DNA of 27,590 nt from JAAFHN01 sp031421855 (GTDB lineage Bacteria > Pseudomonadota > Gammaproteobacteria > Burkholderiales > Burkholderiaceae_C): contig JANOPN010000206.1 of the NCBI GenBank assembly GCA_031421855.1, forward strand, positions 1-27,590, in the 5' to 3' direction. Under the pieces are notes generated by a model. It made no database searches. It saw only the letters and a list, made by a program, of their open reading frames with translations, and was not told the origin of the DNA. Positions 22,013-27,590 of the stretch are shown in pieces; within the stretch, counting starts at the first letter, position 1; each line of letters opens with the position of its first letter. Made by a program: the position numbers and the translations under genes.

Positions 22013-22996
22013 TCAATCGTGCAGCGCGCCGCCGCAACTGCTGCCTTGGCCGGCCGTGCAGCCGTAGCAGTGGTCAGCCACGCGAATCGACTGGTCGTTG
22101 GCTTCGATGGTGAGCAAGTCGCGCAAATGCGGCCGCTCGATGGATCGAACCCCCGTTTTAACCAGCGGCGGAAGATCCATCCCGAGCTGTTGATTGAAGT
22201 CGCAGTCGTACAGGTTGCCCAACCAGTCCACGCTGATCATCGAGCGGCACATCACGCCCGCCAAATTGCTCGCCTGGTGGTTGTCGCGCAGCAACTGCAT
22301 GTAAGTCTCAAATGTGCCCTTTGAGATCAAAGTCGAGCCAAAACGCTGAATCGGCATGTTGGCCAAGGCAAACAAGTCGTTGAAAACAATGCCGAAATGC
22401 GCAAACAACTCGCGCTTGTAGTCCGCTTGCAATTGCAGCTGGTCGGGCGGCAGGCTGGCCCCTTGTGGGTTGAACACCAAGTTAAGGCTCAAACCTGAAT
22501 CGGCTCGCCCGTAGCCCAGCGCGTTGAGCTTTTGCAATCCGGCGATGCTGAGGTCAAACACGCCCTTGCCGCGCTGCTTGTCGACGTTCTCAAGCGAGTA
22601 GCAAGGCATTGACGCGACCACATCCACGCGCTGGTCTGCTAAAAATTGAGCCAGATCTTCGTGGCCGGGCTCAAACAAAATGGTGAGGTTGCAGCGGTCG
22701 ATCACCCGCACGCCCATTTCGCGCGCCGCCACCACCAAGCGCTTGAACGATTCATGCAACTCGGGTGCGCCGCCCGTGAGGTCAAGGGTTTCGATCTTGC
22801 GCGCTTTGAGCACCTCAATCACCAGGTCGATGTGGGCGTCACCCATCATCTCGGTGCGGTTTGGCCCTGCGTTGACGTGGCAATGCAGGCACGACTGATT
22901 GCATTTGTAGCCCAAGTTCACTTGCAATGTCGTCAAACGTTGGCGTTTGATCGTCGGAAATCGGGTGTTTTGGAGTCGCTCTAGGGTTGGGTGCAT
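22013..22996 (-). CDS. arsS: ArsS-type radical SAM protein (arsenosugar biosynthesis)
   Basis: The 327-residue protein has the radical SAM cluster motif Cys32, Cys36 and Cys39 in CNQSCLHCHVNAGP, then LDLTGGAPEL as the SAM-contacting GGE-like motif. The C-terminal DUF3641-type domain ends with CYGCTAGQGSSCGG (Cys310, Cys313, Cys321), the TIGR04167 signature; some relatives carry selenocysteine there, this one has cysteine. Known members join a 5'-deoxyadenosyl radical to dimethylarsinite, giving 5'-deoxy-5'-dimethylarsinoyl-adenosine. ATG 22996 has GAGGAAAA 7 bases upstream; the frame stays open further back but without similarity. It is first in an operon with two transferases and divergent from a 5'-thioadenosine phosphorylase gene. 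Confidence 0.88.
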   Translation of the reverse strand: MHPTLERLQNTRFPTIKRQRLTTLQVNLGYKCNQSCLHCHVNAGPNRTEMMGDAHIDLVIEVLKARKIETLDLTGGAPELHESFKRLVVAAREMGVRVIDRCNLTILFEPGHEDLAQFLADQRVDVVASMPCYSLENVDKQRGKGVFDLSIAGLQKLNALGYGRADSGLSLNLVFNPQGASLPPDQLQLQADYKRELFAHFGIVFNDLFALANMPIQRFGSTLISKGTFETYMQLLRDNHQASNLAGVMCRSMISVDWLGNLYDCDFNQQLGMDLPPLVKTGVRSIERPHLRDLLTIEANDQSIRVADHCYGCTAGQGSSCGGALHD

Positions 22997-23143
22997 GTGT
23001 TTTCCTCGATTTTTGAATTGTGATCGACAAACCGGATGAGGGCATCCCAATTCATGTGTTGAGTTTTTGCCGAGTTTGGGCCCCTTCTCCTTACAGGCTG
23101 GGCTAACATCCGTGCTCAAATTGGGTGCCAAACCATAAGGATC

Positions 23144-23243
23144 GGACTTACGCAAAACCGCCCCAGCCGCGTTGCAGCTCCTAGCCGTGCTAATCGCACT
23201 GTCGTCGTCGCTGCGCCTTGCTGGGACAATTTTGCGTAAGTCC
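23144..23243 (+). repeat. 100-bp inverted-repeat element, copy 2
   Basis: It begins GGACTTACGCAAAA and ends TTTTGCGTAAGTCC, so the outer 14 bases are perfect inverted repeats. Inside, CCCAGC/GCTGGG and GCAGC/GCTGC are nested pairs, so the RNA or single strand could fold into one long hairpin. The element lies in the divergent arsS / phosphorylase region and ends 14 bases before the phosphorylase ATG, so it probably forms part of that gene's 5' leader or promoter. Confidence 0.92.
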
Positions 23244-23257
23244 TAAAGGAAAAACCC

Positions 23258-24127
23258 ATGACAACACCTTGCCTGGTCGGCCTGATCGGCGGCAGCGGCC
23301 TGTACCAAATGGACGCGCTCGAAAACGCCCAAGAACACGACATCACCACCCCTTACGGCAAACCGTCTGATGCCGTCGTCACAGGTTCGGTCGGCGGGGT
23401 GGCGGTCGCCTTCATTGCGCGCCATGGCCGCGGGCATCGCTTGATTCCCAGCGAAGTGCCGTATCGGGCCAATGTTTACGCCATGAAGCAGTTGGGCGTT
23501 CAATACTTGGTGTCGTTCTCAGCGGTGGGCTCGCTCCAAGAGCACATGCGCCCGCTTGACATGGTACTGCCCGATCAGTTCATTGACCTCACCAAGAAAC
23601 GCGACATGACGTTTTTTGGCAATGGCGCCGTTGCTCACGCGTCGCTTGCCCAACCCATTTGCCCCCACTTATCTGACGCATTGGCTCAGGCCTTGGCCAA
23701 CGCCGGTTTGAGCGATGCCGTGCGCTTGCACCGGGGTGGGACGTATGTGTGCATTGAAGGCCCGCAGTTTTCGACCTTGGCTGAATCCAATTGGTACCGC
23801 AGCATGGGTGCAAGCGTCATCGGCATGACCAACATGCCCGAAGCCAAGCTGGCTCGCGAGGCGCAAATGGCCTATGCCACCTTGGCCATGGTGACCGACT
23901 TTGACTGTTGGCACCCGGTTGAGGCCAGCGTCACGGCCAACTCGGCCATTGCCAACCTCATGCAAAACGCCGGGCATGCCCAGCGAATCGCCGCTGAAGT
24001 CATCAAAATCTTGGGAGCGACTCGCCCCGCATCTGCCGCCCACACCGCCTTGCAAACCAGCTTGGTCACCCAGCCAGAGGCGATGAGCGACGCGGTTCGC
24101 GAGCGTCTGGCGCCGTTGTTGCGCTGA
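23258..24127 (+). CDS. 5'-methylthioadenosine phosphorylase-type enzyme
   Basis: The 289-residue protein cleaves 5'-modified adenosines with phosphate. GLIGGSGLY is the phosphate-binding start. RHGRGHRLIPSEVPYRANVY and SFSAVGSLQ follow, then CIEGPQFSTLAESNWYRS and VIGMTNMPEAKLAREAQMAY. The Asp pair in VTDFDCWH is that of adenine-preferring members (MtnP) rather than purine nucleoside phosphorylases, though methylthioinosine-using relatives are similar. AAAGGA precedes ATG 23258 and begins directly after repeat copy 2. No other methionine-salvage gene is near. Next to arsS, the substrate could be the 5'-dimethylarsinoyl adenosine rather than, or besides, methylthioadenosine; that is inference. 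Confidence 0.88.
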   Translation: MTTPCLVGLIGGSGLYQMDALENAQEHDITTPYGKPSDAVVTGSVGGVAVAFIARHGRGHRLIPSEVPYRANVYAMKQLGVQYLVSFSAVGSLQEHMRPLDMVLPDQFIDLTKKRDMTFFGNGAVAHASLAQPICPHLSDALAQALANAGLSDAVRLHRGGTYVCIEGPQFSTLAESNWYRSMGASVIGMTNMPEAKLAREAQMAYATLAMVTDFDCWHPVEASVTANSAIANLMQNAGHAQRIAAEVIKILGATRPASAAHTALQTSLVTQPEAMSDAVRERLAPLLR

Positions 24128-24140
24128 GGTTTTCTGAATC

Positions 24141-24240
24141 GGACTGATGCAAAACTGTCTCGGCAAGGCGCAGCGACGACGACAGTGCGAACGACACGGC
24201 GAGTAGCTGCAACGCGGCTGGGGCGATTTTGAGTCAGTGC
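24141..24240 (-). repeat. 100-bp inverted-repeat element, copy 3 (diverged, inverted)
   Basis: Read on the minus strand it matches copy 2 at about 85 of 100 positions by eye, with the central part (from CACTGTCGTCGTCGCTGCGC) unchanged and the outer ends eroded. It lies between the convergent phosphorylase and hemE genes, ending 3 bases from the hemE stop. It could act as a shared 3'-end stem for both transcripts. Confidence 0.85.
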
Positions 24241-24243
24241 TAC

Positions 24244-25353
24244 TTAAGCGCGCATCTTTTGCGAGTATCGATGCACCGCGTCCACCATCACCGCCACCGA
24301 CTCCGGCGGCGTGAACTGGCTGATGCCATGCCCTAAATTGAAGATGTGCGTCGGGCCCGATTGCGTGGTGTCGGCGTGTGGCAAGCCAAAGCTCTCCAGC
24401 ACCTTCGCCACCTCGGCCTCAATCTGCGGGGCTGGGGCAAACAGCACGTTGGGGTCAAGATTGCCTTGCAGCGCATGGCCGCGCTGACCCACCTCGCCGC
24501 CCACCTGGGCGCGCGCCGTAGCCAAGTTCACCGTCCAGTCCACACCGAGCACGTCGCAGTTCAGCGCGCCCATCTGGGGCAACCAAAGTCCGCCGCCCTT
24601 GGTAAACACGATGCTCGGTACCCGCGCGCCGTCAGGGCCGACGCTTTTCAACTGCTTGAGCACCCGCTTGGTGTAGCCCAAACTAAACGACTGAAACGCC
24701 CCATCGGCCAGCGCGCCGCCCCAGCTGTCAAAAATCATCGCGGCTTGCGCACCCGCGTCGATTTGCGCATTTAAATACGCGGCCACCGAGTCAGCCAGCA
24801 CGTCCAGCATGCGGTGCATCAAGTCGGGGCGAGCGTACATGAGCGTCTTGACATGGCGAAAGTCGTCTGAGCCCTTGCCCTCGACCATGTAGCAAGCCAG
24901 CGTCCAAGGGCTGCCTGAGAACCCAATCAGCGGCACTCGCCCGTTCAAAGCCTTGCGAATTGACGCAACTGCGTCAAACACATAGCGCAGCTTGTCCATG
25001 TCAGGCACTTCAAGGGCGCTCACGGCCGCTTCGTCGCGCACCGTGCGCGCGAAACGCGGCCCTTCGCCCTCGGCAAAGCTCAAACCCAGCCCCATCGCAT
25101 CGGGCACAGTCAAAATGTCCGAGAACAAAATTGCCGCGTCCAGCTCAAAGCGCTCCAGAGGTTGCAGCGTCACCTCGGTCGCGAAGTCTGTGTTCGTGGC
25201 CAACCCCATGAAACTGCCCGCCTTGGCCCGCGTCGCCTTGTATTCAGGCAAGTACCGCCCGGCTTGGCGCATCAACCAAACCGGCGTGTGAGCGGTGGCT
25301 TGGCGCAAACAGGCGCGCAAAAAAGTGTCGTTTTGAAGTGGGGCAAAGCTCAT
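24244..25353 (-). CDS. hemE: Uroporphyrinogen decarboxylase
   Basis: The 369-residue protein converts uroporphyrinogen III to coproporphyrinogen III in the cytosol, a step of haem synthesis. The N-terminal VWLMRQAGRYLPEYKA holds the substrate-binding Arg29 and Arg33. Asp79 in LFSDILTVPDAMG is the catalytic aspartate. IGFSGSPWTLACYMVEG is the second family signature, and the C-terminal His in FNLGHGI is present. Length is normal. It stands alone on the minus strand, convergent with the phosphorylase gene. Confidence 0.96.
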   Translation of the reverse strand: MSFAPLQNDTFLRACLRQATAHTPVWLMRQAGRYLPEYKATRAKAGSFMGLATNTDFATEVTLQPLERFELDAAILFSDILTVPDAMGLGLSFAEGEGPRFARTVRDEAAVSALEVPDMDKLRYVFDAVASIRKALNGRVPLIGFSGSPWTLACYMVEGKGSDDFRHVKTLMYARPDLMHRMLDVLADSVAAYLNAQIDAGAQAAMIFDSWGGALADGAFQSFSLGYTKRVLKQLKSVGPDGARVPSIVFTKGGGLWLPQMGALNCDVLGVDWTVNLATARAQVGGEVGQRGHALQGNLDPNVLFAPAPQIEAEVAKVLESFGLPHADTTQSGPTHIFNLGHGISQFTPPESVAVMVDAVHRYSQKMRA

Positions 25354-25479
25354 GGCGTGGCGTCAGCGGTCGTGTGAAAAAGTTCGATCGACATCACAGG
25401 ACGACCGATGCGGCAAGTGTACGGGTCAGCTTTGGGCCGAATTTGACTCTTGCGGCATCATTTTTATGGATTATTCGCG

Positions 25480-25518
25480 CTTGGTCTCCGAATTCATTGA
25501 GTTTGTTGCTATTATTTT
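25480..25518 (+). repeat. 40-bp interspersed repeat, copy B
   Basis: It begins CTTGGTCTCCGAATTCATTG and ends GTTTGTTGCTATTATTTT. It lies between the 3' end of the small secreted-protein gene and hemE, in the same orientation as copy C. Confidence 0.8.
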
Positions 25519-25534
25519 GATATCGATTGGTGAC

Positions 25535-25747
25535 TCATGCTGCGCGGCTTGCGCGCACCTCGATCCGATCAGCTTTCACAATTTGCAAGCTGCTGGCGCG
25601 AACAATGATCGGCTCGGCTTTCACAACTGGAATCATCGCGTGGTCAGCGCTGGTTTGCAGGGTGACCGCAGCTGACCCAAACGCCGCGAAGTGAGCACCC
25701 ACAATGGCTGCGATGACGACTGCTGCGGTTTTTGCGGTGGTAAACAT
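25535..25747 (-). CDS. Small predicted secreted protein, function unknown
   Basis: The 70-residue protein has a Lys near the N-terminus and a hydrophobic stretch (AAVVIAAIVGAHFAAFGSAA, about residues 8-27), so it is probably exported or membrane anchored. The rest has two similar segments, VKAEPIIVRAS and VKADRIEVRAS, at about residues 44-54 and 59-69. No known domain is recognised. ATG 25747 has TAAGGAAA 7 bases upstream, a strong ribosome-binding site, which is the main reason to believe in it; the frame continues upstream without a better start. It is flanked on both sides by direct copies of the 40-bp repeat. Confidence 0.65.
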   Translation of the reverse strand: MFTTAKTAAVVIAAIVGAHFAAFGSAAVTLQTSADHAMIPVVKAEPIIVRASSLQIVKADRIEVRASRAA

Positions 25748-25955
25748 GGTGATTTCCTTAGGGTTTATTTGAGACGTTTCGGTGAAGTGAATCACCATGG
25801 ACGCAAGTATCAAAAAACCGAGTTAACAAGAAAAGCACCATGCGACGAAGCGCCGGTTTGGCGGCTTGGAAGGTCGAAACGCGGCGTGGGCGCACAACGC
25901 GCGGCGCAAGATCGCGAATGAGCTCGAAAGTGATGAAAAATAAGGCAAATACGCC

Positions 25956-25995
25956 CTTGGTCTACGTATTCATTGGTGTTGTTGCTATTATTTTT
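25956..25995 (+). repeat. 40-bp interspersed repeat, copy C
   Basis: It begins CTTGGTCTACGTATTCATTG and ends GTTGTTGCTATTATTTTT. It matches copies A and B with a few differences. It lies about 90 bases upstream of hsdM and 476 bases from copy B in direct orientation. Confidence 0.8.
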
Positions 25996-26009
25996 GAGTG
26001 TCCACGGGT

Positions 26010-26040
26010 TTGCCTGTCCAAGGTCACTGGCCGTCATAAT
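26010..26040 (+). promoter_or_regulatory. Possible hsdM promoter
   Basis: CATAAT (26035-26040) matches the -10 consensus in five of six bases. TTGCCT (26010-26015) is a fair -35 but at 19-bp spacing. Its position 47 bases before hsdM is suitable; the spacing makes it weak. Confidence 0.35.
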
Positions 26041-26086
26041 CTGTTAGCTTGGTCTTGTTTGCCGGGTCAAAGGGGGCGACTGCGGC

Positions 26087-27466
26087 ATGCTGGATGACAT
26101 CAAAAAAACACTATGGGCCACGGCAGACAAGCTGCGCGCCAACATGGACGCAGCCGAATACAAGCATTTGGTCCTCGGCCTCATCTTCGTCAAGTACATC
26201 TCAGACACGTTCGCCGCCCGCCGTGTAGAGCTAACCACGCGCCTGATCAACCCGGCAGACGAGTATTTCTTTGCCAACGCAACTCCGGCCGATCTGGAGC
26301 AGGAGCTGGAAGACCGCGACTACTACCTTGAGGTCAACGCCTTCTGGGTGCCAGAACCGGCTCGGTGGGAAAGCCTGCGTGCTAGAGCCAAGCAGCCCGA
26401 CATTGGCAAGCGCATCGATGACGCCCTGACGCTGATCGAGACCGAGAACGCCAAGCTCAAAGGCATTTTGGACAAACGCTATGCCCGCGCTCAGTTGCCC
26501 GATGGCAAGCTGGGCGAGTTGGTGGACTTGGTGTCCACCATTGGCTTTGGCGACAACCCATCAACCGCCCGTGACGTGCTGGGTCAGGTGTACGAGTATT
26601 TTCTTGGCATGTTTGCCAGCGCAGAGGGTAAGCGCGGCGGGCAGTTTTACACCCCGGCCAGCATCGTCAAAACACTGGTGGCTGTACTAAGCCCACACAG
26701 CGGACAAGTCTATGACCCCTGTTGCGGCTCAGGTGGCATGTTCGTACAGTCAGAGAAGTTCATCGAAGCCCATGGCGGCAAACTGGGTGATGTATCCATT
26801 TACGGCCAAGAAGCCAACCCAACCACGTGGCGGCTAGCAGCCATGAACCTTGCTATTCGTGGCATCGACTTCAATCTTGGCCGCGAACCGGGCGACACCT
26901 TCACCCGCAACCAGCATGCTGATTTGCGTGCTGACTTCATTTTGGCTAACCCGCCATTCAACATCAGCGACTGGTGGCACGGTAGCCTGACAGGCGACCC
27001 GCGCTGGGTCTATGGCGATCCTCCGCAGGGCAATGCCAATTACGCTTGGTTGCAACACATGCTGCACCACCTCAAGCCAACCGGACGAGCGGGCATTGTG
27101 CTGGCGAATGGCTCCATGAGTTCCAGCCAGAACAGCGAAGGCACCATCCGCGCCGCCATGGTGGATGCCGATGTGGTCGAGGTCATGGTGGCGCTACCCG
27201 GTCAACTGTTCTTTAACACCCAGATTCCAGCTTGCCTTTGGTTCTTGGTCAAGAAGAAGACGCACCGCAAGGGCGAAGTGCTTTTTGTAGATGCCCGCAA
27301 GCTGGCGACCATGATCAGCCGCGTGCAGAGCGAGTTGACTGACGAAGTGATCGACCGCGTTGCCAAGACTGTGGCGGCTTGGCGCGGTGAACCTGAAGCT
27401 GGCGAGTATCAGGATATTGCGGGTTTCTGTCGCAGTGTTCCACTGGCTGAGATCGCTCAAAATTGA
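26087..27466 (+). CDS. hsdM: Type I restriction-modification DNA methyltransferase HsdM, prematurely ended
   Basis: The 459-residue product has the HsdM N-terminal helical domain (LWATADKLRANMDAAEYKHL, LGLIFVKYISD), GGQFYTPASIVKTLV, SAM motif I DPCCGSGGMF near residue 210 and the N6-adenine catalytic motif NPPF at 288-291. It would methylate adenine in a complex with HsdS. The frame stops at TGA 27464-27466 after PLAEIAQN, but translation past it reads IVLTPGRYVGAVELE, then TAA (27512-27514), then NDYDFATKMQQLS. That is the usual HsdM C-terminus, so the gene is truncated by nonsense changes. The methyltransferase core is complete; contact with HsdS may be lost. Confidence 0.88.
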   Translation: MLDDIKKTLWATADKLRANMDAAEYKHLVLGLIFVKYISDTFAARRVELTTRLINPADEYFFANATPADLEQELEDRDYYLEVNAFWVPEPARWESLRARAKQPDIGKRIDDALTLIETENAKLKGILDKRYARAQLPDGKLGELVDLVSTIGFGDNPSTARDVLGQVYEYFLGMFASAEGKRGGQFYTPASIVKTLVAVLSPHSGQVYDPCCGSGGMFVQSEKFIEAHGGKLGDVSIYGQEANPTTWRLAAMNLAIRGIDFNLGREPGDTFTRNQHADLRADFILANPPFNISDWWHGSLTGDPRWVYGDPPQGNANYAWLQHMLHHLKPTGRAGIVLANGSMSSSQNSEGTIRAAMVDADVVEVMVALPGQLFFNTQIPACLWFLVKKKTHRKGEVLFVDARKLATMISRVQSELTDEVIDRVAKTVAAWRGEPEAGEYQDIAGFCRSVPLAEIAQN

Positions 27467-27590
27467 ATTGTTCTTACCCCCGGTCGCTATGTAGGTGCGG
27501 TGGAGTTGGAATAAAACGACTATGACTTTGCAACCAAAATGCAGCAACTCAGTAAGCGTCCGGTGACCACCATCCTTGCGCACTTGTGTT
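27467..27590 (+). pseudogene. Remnant of the hsdM C-terminal coding region
   Basis: In the hsdM frame this stretch encodes IVLTPGRYVGAVELE, a TAA stop at 27512-27514, and NDYDFATKMQQLS, which correspond to the conserved LTPGRYVG box and the following acidic-helix segment of HsdM. After about 27553 similarity fades and the window ends. hsdS cannot be seen. Confidence 0.75.

Larger units (their letters stand above)
25748..26086. other. Intergenic region between the small gene and hsdM
   Basis: This 339-base stretch separates two divergent genes. It holds the upstream region of the small gene, repeat copy C and a candidate hsdM promoter. A short open frame across 25840-26097 has low-complexity Arg-rich translation, no ribosome-binding site and no recognisable similarity, so no gene is called. 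Confidence 0.6.

Noticed and set aside
23144..23243. Outward promoter in the 100-bp element driving the phosphorylase
   Set aside because: TTGCTG is present, but the hexamer at 17-bp spacing (TCCTAA) matches the -10 consensus poorly, so no promoter is called.
25840..26097. Possible small gene of 85 codons before hsdM
   Set aside because: It lacks a ribosome-binding site, covers repeat copy C and the hsdM promoter region, and has no recognisable sequence.
1..27590. CRISPR array, prophage or complete insertion sequence
   Set aside because: No regularly spaced repeats, phage genes, integrase or transposase were seen. The repeats found are few and scattered.

Overview
The window looks like chromosomal DNA of a betaproteobacterium, most likely order Burkholderiales and close to Comamonadaceae. 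The evidence is the gene order tuf / tRNA-Trp / secE / nusG / rplKAJL / rpoBC, the block rsmB / DUF4390 / ntrY-like / ntrX-like, and the style of the encoded proteins. No 16S rRNA or other species-level marker is present, so the genus cannot be named.

Region 1 (1-12660) is the transcription-translation core: the 3' end of tuf, tRNA-Trp, secE-nusG (abutting), rplK-rplA, rplJ-rplL behind an L10-leader-like kink-turn RNA, and rpoB-rpoC, closed by a perfect 14-bp intrinsic terminator. The rplL-rpoB gap holds four successive stem-loops. All proteins appear intact.

Region 2 (12660-20580) starts with a 100-bp inverted-repeat element and a 40-bp repeat. A divergent LemA-like membrane protein follows, then a monohaem cytochrome c with a Tat-exported flavocytochrome c sulfide dehydrogenase flavoprotein (a periplasmic sulfide-oxidising pair). 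Next comes a compact run: rsmB, a DUF4390 exported protein, an NtrY-like sensor kinase and a short NtrX-like regulator that has a receiver and a Fis-type helix-turn-helix but no AAA+ domain. tRNA-Phe with its own extended -10 promoter and terminator ends the region.

Region 3 (20677-24240) is the most interesting part. A minus-strand operon encodes an ArsS-type radical SAM enzyme and the two rSAM/selenodomain-associated transferases (TIGR04283-like and TIGR04282-like). Divergent from it is a 5'-methylthioadenosine phosphorylase-type enzyme. Together they suggest a compact organoarsenical (arsenosugar) pathway in which the phosphorylase would cleave the 5'-arsenical adenosine made by ArsS and the transferases would decorate the sugar. 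No arsM is visible here. Two inverted copies of the 100-bp element bracket the phosphorylase gene.

Region 4 (24244-27590) has hemE (minus strand), a small secreted protein of unknown function with an internal peptide repeat, two direct copies of the 40-bp repeat around it, and a type I restriction-modification hsdM. The reading frame of hsdM is closed early by TGA, and recognisable HsdM C-terminal sequence continues beyond it through a second stop, so the locus looks decayed. Whether hsdS and hsdR follow cannot be seen.
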